The notes below the pieces were generated by a model. It ran no database searches. It saw nothing but the letters and a program-made list of their open reading frames with translations, and was not told the origin of the DNA. The position numbers and the translations under genes were made by a program. DNA of 64,000 nt from Halobacterium sp. CBA1132 (GTDB lineage: Archaea; Halobacteriota; Halobacteria; Halobacteriales; Halobacteriaceae): NCBI RefSeq assembly GCF_001485535.1, contig NZ_BCMZ01000002.1, forward strand, positions 1 to 64,000. The letters are read 5' to 3'. Of the stretch, positions 1 through 6,512 are shown piece after piece; the stretch's first letter is position 1, and every line of letters begins with the position of its first letter.

Positions 1-34
1 AACTTCCGCGGAGTGTGTTGGTTAAGAACAGAAC

Positions 35-256
35 TTACTCTTCATCCTCACGAAGCTCTTCAGCCTTCCACTTGAGCCGGCGCAGGATCTGCGTCCGATT
101 CTGGTGGGCGTTCTCATAGGCAACACACTCTTGGAGGGTTTCCATATCCGGGATTGTCGCGATACCGGCCTTGATCAATCGGTAATTCGGTGCTTCAAGA
201 CGCTTCTCAGGTGGGAATTCGTCGTCACTTCCGTCACTAATCGTGGACTGTTCCAT
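35..256 (-). CDS. Small acidic hypothetical protein
   Basis: This is a 73-residue reading frame starting at an ATG. The product is acidic and its C-terminal half looks helical and charged, ending in EELREDEE. I see no catalytic or metal-binding motif. The composition fits a genuine haloarchaeal protein, whereas the overlapping opposite-strand frames do not. The function is unknown. The neighbouring 3' fragment at 323-460 suggests it sits beside a decayed gene. Confidence 0.6.
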   Translation of the reverse strand: MEQSTISDGSDDEFPPEKRLEAPNYRLIKAGIATIPDMETLQECVAYENAHQNRTQILRRLKWKAEELREDEE

Positions 257-322
257 CTCGATAGCCCTCCACCCTTCCAGGGCGAGAAAAACAGAACAGA
301 CGACTACATCACCGACGCGGCG

Positions 323-460
323 TCAGGCCATCGCCTCTTGGAACCGCTCCCGGAGCGCGTCCTCCCGCTCTTCGAACTGGTCGACCTTCTCCTGCAGATT
401 GTCGCTGACGCGCTCGATGTTTGAGAGCCCCCGTTCTCGCCCGCTGGTGATGCTTGTAAC
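323..460 (-). pseudogene. C-terminal remnant of a coiled-coil protein
   Basis: The frame is open from a stop at 461-463 down to a TGA at 323-325 but has no plausible start codon. The translated end reads SNIERVSDNLQEKVDQFEER followed by EDALRERFQEAMA. This is a regular amphipathic helical pattern with haloarchaeal acidity, unlike a random frame. I interpret it as the last ~45 codons of a gene whose front was lost. The parent family is not recognised. Confidence 0.4.
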
Positions 461-546
461 CTATCGGCGCCTTCTGCCTCCGGATGTTACTATAGAATCT
501 GGGACAATAGACTCGATCGGATGTTCTTGCCTTTCGGAAAACGAAC

Positions 547-2592
547 TTAGGTCGGATTTGGAATTTGACTCTTCGAGAGCTTTTCGATTACATCCCGTCC
601 AGACAGTAGCTGTACCTCTACACCTTTTGTTTCCATAGCAGCCCGCCTTGCGTCCTGCGTAAATCCAGACGATGTTGCGACCACGCAGACATCTGCGCCT
701 TCTTGTACTGTCGCACCGATTGCGTTTCGGACCTCTGGACCAGACACGTTCCCGGCCCCGTTAGGATCGTAGCGTTTGGCCTGAATAGCGATTGTTCGCT
801 GGCCGTTGCGTGCAATAGCGTCAATTCCTCTATCTCCCGATTGCTGTGTGACCTGGACGTCGTATCCATTCTTTTGATAAAGCTGTCCCAGAACCTCTTC
901 AAACTGCGTTGGCGTTAATGAAAGCAGATCCGATGGCTGCCACGTCGAGTCAAGCTGGGCCATTACTTCATCCCTGATTGATTTGATGCGAGTGTAGTCG
1001 TTAGTGGCGCGGGCTTGGTCAACCTGATTCTGGACATCAGTCGGGTCGATAGAACTGTGAGACAAGTCCGTAGTTGCGAACATCTGTGCCACTTCCTGCT
1101 CGGCGACCCATGCCTCTGTCTTCACCATCGCCTTCTCGATGGCATCTAGTTCGCCCTCCCGAACCGCATTACAGGCGTCCTCGATCGTTGTATCCTGTGC
1201 TTGGCCAGCTGATAAGGGATGAGACGACCCACTGTTGCTTCGTAGTGGTTCGGTCTTAGCTGCGAAATCTTCAACCGCCTTTGCTTGCTCGCAGAATTGA
1301 TCGAGAGTTCCTTCAGTCAAGATGGTATCAAGACGTTCCCAGATCGCTGTTGGCTCAACCACTTGGCTATCGACACGAACAGCCAGCTTACTTTTCGCCG
1401 AGTCTGCCGGACTACTACTGGGCTGACTCCACTGTTCGACGGTTGCTCGGGCGTCCTCGAATCGATTTATCTCTGCAGCAGCCTGTTCAAGCTGGTCATC
1501 TTCCGAGGACGGAAAGTCAGCAAGGGTTTGGTCAAGCAGCTTGGCCCCATCGTAGCTTTGGCCACGAATTCTAACTTCAAAGCCAATATCAATCCCCGTA
1601 AGCACGTCATTTAGATCGCTCGCGGTTGCGGGATCGTTGTCACTCCACGTCTGGGCTGCGAGTGACCGAACCTTTGTCCTTGCAACCGGTAACTCCTCGA
1701 AAGGAAGTCTTGAGAGCGTCTGGTCCAGTACTGCGAACTGTTCCAGCCTCTGACTCCAATCCTGAAGATTCTCACGCGGAGCTGCTTGAATAGCCTGTTC
1801 AACTGGTGATCCCGCGCTGGCTGTAGTCTCTGTGTCGAACTTGTCGTCGAGTCTCTGTGCTTTGGAAAGGAGATCCTGGCGCCATTGTCGATCAGCGTAG
1901 CGTTGCACCGGTTCGGCGAGACGGTTACGAACCGACTGGTTGAACGTCGGTAGTGTTGCACCTAGGAGAACTATTGCAGCGAGCAGTCCCCATGCCCGTG
2001 GCCGTTCCCAGAACGGTCGATATACTGTGTAGGTTCGAAGTATCTCAAAACGATTGGTTCCAGCGTTTGACGCCGCGTAATAGTATAATGTCGCCTCCGT
2101 AGGTCCGACCCCTTTCGGTGCGATTGACGCTGGCAAGTGTAGTACTCGTTCGAACGTCGCGTATTCGCCCTGCTCGTATGTGGAAGTGTTCGCAAAGAGG
2201 ACTGTCCCCTCTCTGGCCGCCCGTTCGGGTCGCCATGATGTCGGTGCGGCGATAACGGCGACTTCAAGCGGTGCTCTTGGCGGGCTCTCTGTGTTGGCAT
2301 ATGGATTCCCCCACCCGGTCTGCATCCGTATCCGGACACTTCCGTTTGTAGCGACGCCAGTTGTCGGAGTCGTGATTTGGATATCGAAAGTCCCGTACTC
2401 GGTTTCTCCTCCTGTAGTCGTATATTCAAGCGGTACTGACGTTGAGCGCGTTACAGGATCAACTTGGTCAAACGTCCCCGTAACGGGGACTGAATAGACG
2501 AGCAGACATAGTCCGAGGACGACGAGGATAGCCCGTGTCGCTTTGAAAGGAAAACCGGGTAGGTATTCGGAACGGTCCGTGGGGATATCCAT
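547..2592 (-). CDS. Membrane-anchored Mrr-type restriction endonuclease
   Basis: The product is 681 aa. It has an N-terminal hydrophobic segment at about residues 19-36, an extracellular-type beta-rich region, a second hydrophobic segment near 199-217, a long helical linker, and a C-terminal Mrr_cat domain from about 559. The catalytic signature is visible as RGIDAIA followed by IAIQAKRY, giving D591 and Q604-x-K606 of the PD-(D/E)XK fold. Mrr-like enzymes cut modified or foreign DNA. Two TM segments would place the nuclease on the cytoplasmic face of the membrane. The gene stands alone, with no methylase nearby. It is somewhat AT-richer than the surrounding genes, which suggests transfer. 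The domain call is firm; the defence role is inferred. Confidence 0.85.
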   Translation of the reverse strand: MDIPTDRSEYLPGFPFKATRAILVVLGLCLLVYSVPVTGTFDQVDPVTRSTSVPLEYTTTGGETEYGTFDIQITTPTTGVATNGSVRIRMQTGWGNPYANTESPPRAPLEVAVIAAPTSWRPERAAREGTVLFANTSTYEQGEYATFERVLHLPASIAPKGVGPTEATLYYYAASNAGTNRFEILRTYTVYRPFWERPRAWGLLAAIVLLGATLPTFNQSVRNRLAEPVQRYADRQWRQDLLSKAQRLDDKFDTETTASAGSPVEQAIQAAPRENLQDWSQRLEQFAVLDQTLSRLPFEELPVARTKVRSLAAQTWSDNDPATASDLNDVLTGIDIGFEVRIRGQSYDGAKLLDQTLADFPSSEDDQLEQAAAEINRFEDARATVEQWSQPSSSPADSAKSKLAVRVDSQVVEPTAIWERLDTILTEGTLDQFCEQAKAVEDFAAKTEPLRSNSGSSHPLSAGQAQDTTIEDACNAVREGELDAIEKAMVKTEAWVAEQEVAQMFATTDLSHSSIDPTDVQNQVDQARATNDYTRIKSIRDEVMAQLDSTWQPSDLLSLTPTQFEEVLGQLYQKNGYDVQVTQQSGDRGIDAIARNGQRTIAIQAKRYDPNGAGNVSGPEVRNAIGATVQEGADVCVVATSSGFTQDARRAAMETKGVEVQLLSGRDVIEKLSKSQIPNPT

Positions 2593-2662
2593 ATCTGATT
2601 ATTATCTGATTACCAGAGCAGTCTGGTAATTCTGGCGGTAATAACTGTGCTTGGGTCACGAA

Positions 2663-2773
2663 TCACTCCTCCCGGTCGTTGTATCGCTCCAGTTCGCGCC
2701 CGATTTTCTCGAGCGCCTCGACACCTCGTTCGAGGAGCTGGTGGGTGGCTCGCGCCAGCCGAAGTGTCTCCAT
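2663..2773 (-). CDS. Small helical protein, end of the HNH operon
   Basis: A 36-codon frame begins METLRLARATHQLLERGVEA and ends LERYNDREE. Its ATG overlaps the TGA of the DUF6166 gene (TGATG), a translational-coupling arrangement seen throughout this window. The product is one amphipathic helix with no recognisable domain. The overlap and the helical, charged composition are the reasons for calling it. The function is unknown. Confidence 0.5.
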   Translation of the reverse strand: METLRLARATHQLLERGVEALEKIGRELERYNDREE

Positions 2774-3390
2774 CAGTGCTCCCCCTCCCGGGGCTCGATG
2801 AGGCCGTTGCTTTCTTCGGCGAGTTCCCGGATTACCCGTTCCACGTCAGCCTCTTCGGCAACCGTCCGATGTGCGAGCGGGGCAGGATATGCACGGTCGC
2901 CCTGGCTGCAGAGAACCACCAGCCACTCGTCGCTTCCATCCCCGAGTACGATGTAGTGGTCGCGATCAGCGCGCTGGAAGACCCGCCGGTCCGGGCGAGA
3001 GACGGGTCGCCAGTTCTCGGGGAGCGTCGGTGACGGCCGTCCACCGTCGGGGAGCGCGACGACGTCGTCGGTAAGGGTCGCCATCGCGGCGTCGATCTTC
3101 TCGCCGGTGAGGTGCCAGCACGCCGCTGAACCGTCGCACTCCAGCTGCGAGACCACCTGATTCCGGAACGCGATGTAGTGCTCACGGGCGAACTGCTCAT
3201 CGTCGTAGTAGTCGAGCAGGAGTGCGCACGCGAGCTGGGCGGGCCCGCTACCACTATACCCGATCTCGAAACCACTCGGACTGTGATTGACAATATCGAG
3301 ACTTCGGTCGGGAGTGAGCTCCTCATCGTCAGGAAGGCGGGTAACAACGAGGTCTCCTTGCCGACGCCGGCCGACGTATGCAGTCGTCAT
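2773..3390 (-). CDS. DUF6166-type haloarchaeal protein
   Basis: The product is 205 aa. It opens with YVGRRRQGDLVVTRL and contains the hallmark SLDIVNHSPSGFEIGYSGSG followed by PAQLACALLLDYY, which I recognise as the DUF6166 pattern of haloarchaeal accessory proteins. The molecular function of the family is unknown. The gene overlaps the upstream HNH gene by four bases (ATGA) and the downstream 36-aa gene by one base, so the three form a tight operon. A truncated paralogue lies at 4551-4760. Confidence 0.75.
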   Translation of the reverse strand: MTTAYVGRRRQGDLVVTRLPDDEELTPDRSLDIVNHSPSGFEIGYSGSGPAQLACALLLDYYDDEQFAREHYIAFRNQVVSQLECDGSAACWHLTGEKIDAAMATLTDDVVALPDGGRPSPTLPENWRPVSRPDRRVFQRADRDHYIVLGDGSDEWLVVLCSQGDRAYPAPLAHRTVAEEADVERVIRELAEESNGLIEPREGEH

Positions 3391-3872
3391 TTGAATCGCC
3401 CCCGTTCGTCCCGGTCGCGATCAGAGACGTCCCTCTCGTGGTCGGTTGGTTTAATCTCGGACCCGAAGCCGTGTCGTTCGGCGTGTTTGGAGCGACTGAG
3501 TAGCTCGAGGTTCTCTGGCCTGTTGTCCCACCGGACGCCATTTTTATGATGAACGTGCTTGTTCGCGACAGTGTCGAATCCGCGTTCTGCCACCATTACG
3601 AGTCGGTGAATCCCGACGGAGTCCGTCGTCCCTCGATAGTTCGACGCGCAGATGACGTAGCCACGGTCGGTGAAGACTGCGGGATGCCGTCGACGGTTCG
3701 GGGCTGCCTCCCGTGCGTCCCGACGAGGGATGTCGAATCGCTGCATCCACTTCGAGACCGTCTGCTGTGTACAGCCCAGTTTGTCCGCAATCTTGACCGT
3801 GCTCAACTCCTGTTCCCAGTAGAGTTCGTAGAGGAGCGATTCGTCTCGCCAGGGGTACTCTGAATCGGTCAT
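3387..3872 (-). CDS. HTH-HNH endonuclease
   Basis: The product is 161 aa. Residues about 15-50 form a resolvase/homeodomain-like helix-turn-helix (LSTVKIADKLGCTQQTVSKW). It is followed by an HNH nuclease core with HVHHKNGVRWDNRPENLELL and SKHAERHG. This arrangement is typical of phage or mobile HNH nucleases, in which the HTH positions the nuclease. It is the first gene of the operon with DUF6166 and is preceded by the shared GC-rich leader element at 3895-3923. Mobility or homing is inferred; cleavage specificity cannot be read from the sequence. Confidence 0.85.
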   Translation of the reverse strand: MTDSEYPWRDESLLYELYWEQELSTVKIADKLGCTQQTVSKWMQRFDIPRRDAREAAPNRRRHPAVFTDRGYVICASNYRGTTDSVGIHRLVMVAERGFDTVANKHVHHKNGVRWDNRPENLELLSRSKHAERHGFGSEIKPTDHERDVSDRDRDERGRFK

Positions 3873-3894
3873 AGTTCGGTAAGGGGAGTGAACT

Positions 3895-3923
3895 CCCCCG
3901 CACCCCTCTCGGGGGCAATAAAC
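3895..3923 (-). promoter_or_regulatory. Shared GC-rich leader element, copy 1
   Basis: On the coding strand it reads GTTTATT, then CCCC-GAGA-GGGG, then TGCGGGG, ending 22 nt before the HNH start codon. The CCCC tract can pair with either of the two GGGG tracts. Closely related elements precede genes starting at 4760, 14560, 31361, 45376, 56680 and 63747. Whether it acts as DNA (between a TATA-like box and the transcript start) or as RNA is not known. Confidence 0.55.
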
Positions 3924-3996
3924 ACTACCGACCGGAACCGTACTTGAATTTCAGACGCGGTTCGTCACCACTGAATTGCTCCGTAGGCAGCGGGTG

Positions 3997-4260
3997 TTAC
4001 GGCGGGAGGTGGCGATCGTAGATATTCCGTCGATGCCCAACCGCCTCGACGATGAGGACATCCTCGTCTCGGTCCCATGTGATGATCGCTCGGTAGTCGC
4101 CGGCGCGGAGCTTATAGTACGGGTAGCCGGTGAGCTTTTCGAGGCGGTGGGACGTCCAGTCTTTCGCCTCGTCGAGTTTCTTCACCAACCGCTCTTGCGC
4201 TTCAGATTCGAGTCCCTCCAGTAAATCGAGTGCTTTCGGTGTCCACTCAACCTCAGTCAT
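3997..4260 (-). CDS. RelE/ParE-family toxin
   Basis: The product is 87 aa, the usual RelE length. Recognisable features are WTPKALDLLEGL at the N-terminus, YYKLRAGDYRAIITWD in the beta-sheet core and VGHRRNIYDRH at the C-terminus, which is the characteristic RelE end. RelE enzymes cleave mRNA in the ribosome. It overlaps the upstream ribbon-helix-helix antitoxin by eight bases, the standard antitoxin-first order. Family assignment is firm; ribosome-dependent activity is inferred. Confidence 0.9.
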   Translation of the reverse strand: MTEVEWTPKALDLLEGLESEAQERLVKKLDEAKDWTSHRLEKLTGYPYYKLRAGDYRAIITWDRDEDVLIVEAVGHRRNIYDRHLPP

Positions 4261-4531
4261 CGATGCCCAGCCGGTCCTTCACGTCCTCCTGCGACACCGT
4301 TTCGCCCTGCTCCCGCTGCTCGCGACTCTCAGCCAGATGCTCCAGTGCTTCCTCGGACAGCTGCGTTGGCGGGTTGACAGCGTCTCGAAGCGCGTCGCGG
4401 ATGAACTCGGATTTGTTCGCGTAGCCACGCTCCTCCCAGACGTCGTCGACCTGTGCCAGCAGCGACTGTGGCACTCGGACGTTGATCTTCTCCATTTCAC
4501 CGTCACCGCCGGCGTCGCTATCAGTGCTCAT
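4253..4531 (-). CDS. Ribbon-helix-helix antitoxin
   Basis: The product is 92 aa. The N-terminal strand EKINVRVPQSLLAQVDDVWE and the following KSEFIRDALRDAV helix define a CopG/RHH DNA-binding fold. The C-terminal acidic tail (LSEEALEHLAESREQ) would wrap the toxin. It overlaps the RelE gene and lies directly downstream of a perfect inverted repeat at 4537-4554, a likely autoregulatory operator. The start is the ATG at 4531. Confidence 0.88.
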   Translation of the reverse strand: MSTDSDAGGDGEMEKINVRVPQSLLAQVDDVWEERGYANKSEFIRDALRDAVNPPTQLSEEALEHLAESREQREQGETVSQEDVKDRLGIDD

Positions 4532-4536
4532 ATGCT

Positions 4537-4554
4537 GTGATACGCTTGTATCAC
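4537..4554. promoter_or_regulatory. Inverted-repeat operator of the RHH/RelE module
   Basis: GTGATAC - GCTT - GTATCAC is a perfect 7-bp inverted repeat immediately upstream of the antitoxin ATG. RHH antitoxins bind such palindromes as dimers to repress their own operon. The motif is seen directly; binding is inferred. Confidence 0.6.
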
Positions 4555-4760
4555 GTAAGTACCTTCGGTTGGTTATTCGGACTGTGGTTGACGAGGTCCA
4601 GACTGCGCTCGAGGGAGAGTCGCCGATGCTCCGAGAGGTTCAGGACGACGGCTTGGCCGTCGACACGGAAGCCGACGTATTCGACTGTGTCTCGGTGAGA
4701 CTGACCGGACGATGCTTCTGGAACCGAGTCCGAACTTGCTACAGGTACATTCCCGTTCAT
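4551..4760 (-). pseudogene. Truncated DUF6166 gene
   Basis: The reading frame keeps the N-terminal part of DUF6166: YVGFRVDGQAVVLNL, then SLERSLDLVNHSP, aligning with YVGRRRQGDLVV and SLDIVNHSP of the gene at 2773-3390. It diverges immediately after NHSP, where only a few unrelated codons remain before the toxin-antitoxin promoter. About three quarters of the domain is missing, so it is a 5' remnant. It retains its own leader element at 4786-4816, implying truncation of a once complete transcription unit by insertion of the RelE module. Confidence 0.7.
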
Positions 4761-4785
4761 TCGTTGCTCGCGGGCGGTTCGGTGA

Positions 4786-4816
4786 CCCCCGCACCCCTCT
4801 CAGGGGTTCAACAAAC
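4786..4816 (-). promoter_or_regulatory. Shared GC-rich leader element, copy 2
   Basis: The coding strand reads TGTTTGTT, then AACCCCTGAGAGGGG and TGCGGGGG, ending 25 nt before the ATG of the truncated DUF6166 frame. The core GAGAGGGGTGCGGGGG matches copy 1 exactly, while the surrounding bases differ. Confidence 0.55.
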
Positions 4817-4878
4817 AGGACGGCGTAGCGTTCGGCAACGTATTTGGCAGTTGCAACGTACTGTCCACATAATTGAGG

Positions 4879-6243
4879 ATGGCTGTACTGGACGATCTCT
4901 CGGGGTTCGAGTTCGAGGACGTGATGGAGGACGTGTTCCGGAACCTCGGCTACGAGAACGTCCGCCAGGCCGACCGCACGGCTGACGAGGGTCGCGACGT
5001 CATCATGGAGGAGGTCGTCGACGGCACCCGGCGCGCGATCATCGTCGAGTGCAAGCACACGGGGACGGTCGGGCGGCCGGTCGTCCAGAAGCTCCACTCG
5101 GCGATCGCGACGTTCGACTTCGACGGCCCGAAACGCGGAATGGTCGTCACGACCGGCCGGTTCACGAATCCCGCTCAGGAGTACGCCGACCGCCTCCAGC
5201 AGAACGACGACCCACATCCAATCGAGTTGCTCGACGGCGAAGACCTCCGAGAGATCGCCGACGAGATCGGCCTCGACCTCTACAACGGGCGCATCGAGAT
5301 TCTCTGCGACGAGACGCTCCGCCCGCACGACCCGGCTGCCGACGTCGACGCGCCCGTCATCGAGGCGTTCCGCGACATTGAGAACATCGAGGCCGCCGAC
5401 CTCCCAGAACCCCACTCGTCGGTGACGTTCCGCCCGGTGGTCGCTGTCACCGCGGACACGAACGCCGTCTTCGAGACGTCGGTGGGCGTCATCCACCGGA
5501 TCAACGACCGGACCCGATTCGTTGCCCACGCCGAACGCGGGCAGCCGAAGATCGTCAACGAAGACGCCGCAACGCTGGTCACCGAGAACCTTCACGCGAC
5601 GGTCGACCTCGATACCGAGCAGTTCGCGGAGGTGTTCGATGACGTCGAGGAGCGCCGGTTCGGGCAGACCCAAACCGAGTACAAGGAGTGGGCCGTCGAG
5701 CGGCTCCAGCAGCATCACACGACGACGGTCACCTACACCGGCGACAACAACGTCACGTACAACAAGACCTGTGAGCCGAACCGCTCGGACATCTCCGTTC
5801 AGTCGATCGAACCGGTGTATCTCCCCGAGGTTCGCCAGACGACCGAACTCCAGGCGTACACCTACCCCTACGAGTATTACGCGGCAGGCCCGTCACGAGT
5901 AACCGCCGAGGATGGCATCCATCAGTGCGTCCACTGTGACACGAGCGGCGTCGACGAGACGTACACCTACTGTCCGAACTGCGGGGCAATCGCCTGCTCC
6001 AGCCACATCAAAACGGAGCGGCTGGAAGGCGAGCCGGTCTGTACGGTGTGTGCGGTGACGGAACGGTTCGCGCTGAAGACGAGGTACTTCTACGACGAGG
6101 AGAACCTCGAAGCGTTCCGCGAGGAGTACGCCGACATGCCGCTTCACGAGAAGGCGATGGAGAACAAGATACTGGCCGGGGGGAGCGTGGTTGCGACGCT
6201 GCTGCTCGTGGTCGGACTGCTCGTCTTCGGAGGCATCATCTGA
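4879..6243 (+). CDS. Mrr-type nuclease with zinc ribbon and C-terminal TM helix
   Basis: The ATG at 4879 (MAVLDDLSGFEFEDVMEDVF) is preferred over the TTG six bases earlier; the product is 454 aa. Residues about 1-125 form an Mrr domain with DEGRDVIMEEV and AIIVECKHTG, giving D and E-x-K of the PD-(D/E)XK site, here E rather than the Q of many Mrr proteins. A middle beta-rich region follows. Near 350-390 is a double zinc ribbon (CVHCDT, CPNCG, CTVCA). The last ~20 residues form a hydrophobic helix (VVATLLLVVGLLVFGGII). A nuclease tethered at its C-terminus with a zinc domain suggests a membrane-located DNA defence or degradation enzyme. No methylase is present. Confidence 0.82.
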   Translation: MAVLDDLSGFEFEDVMEDVFRNLGYENVRQADRTADEGRDVIMEEVVDGTRRAIIVECKHTGTVGRPVVQKLHSAIATFDFDGPKRGMVVTTGRFTNPAQEYADRLQQNDDPHPIELLDGEDLREIADEIGLDLYNGRIEILCDETLRPHDPAADVDAPVIEAFRDIENIEAADLPEPHSSVTFRPVVAVTADTNAVFETSVGVIHRINDRTRFVAHAERGQPKIVNEDAATLVTENLHATVDLDTEQFAEVFDDVEERRFGQTQTEYKEWAVERLQQHHTTTVTYTGDNNVTYNKTCEPNRSDISVQSIEPVYLPEVRQTTELQAYTYPYEYYAAGPSRVTAEDGIHQCVHCDTSGVDETYTYCPNCGAIACSSHIKTERLEGEPVCTVCAVTERFALKTRYFYDEENLEAFREEYADMPLHEKAMENKILAGGSVVATLLLVVGLLVFGGII

Positions 6244-6512
6244 GCGGGTTCGATGTGGCTCACTGTCTTGGTCCACTCGTTCGACGAATCGTAGAAGTAC
6301 TTCGTGTTGACATCATCGAACATTGCCGGCGCACACGCGCCGTCACCCTTTACGGCGCAAAACAACATCACAAAACCGATTCTGCGGTCGGCTTACTATG
6401 GTGATGCAACTTAGGTTATATATGTCTGATAGAACAGGGCTGCTAAATCAGGAAGCTAGGTCTTGGACTTCATTAATGGAAAACTGTATTGAGCCAGTCA
6501 ACCCTACCGGGC
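6244..6512. other. Convergent AT-rich spacer with possible gene remnant
   Basis: This gap separates two convergent genes. On the minus strand about 6255-6330 reads FDDVNTKYFYDSSNEWTKTV, which looks protein-like but has no intact frame. From about 6400 the base composition shifts to AT-rich, marking the edge of the island that carries the next gene. No RNA gene is seen. Confidence 0.35.

Noticed and set aside
4573-5718. 381-codon open frame on the minus strand opposite the Mrr nuclease gene
   Set aside because: It is a shadow of the GC-rich gene on the plus strand. It is rich in Arg/Val/Asp runs, lacks motifs, and the plus-strand frame has clear Mrr and zinc-ribbon motifs.
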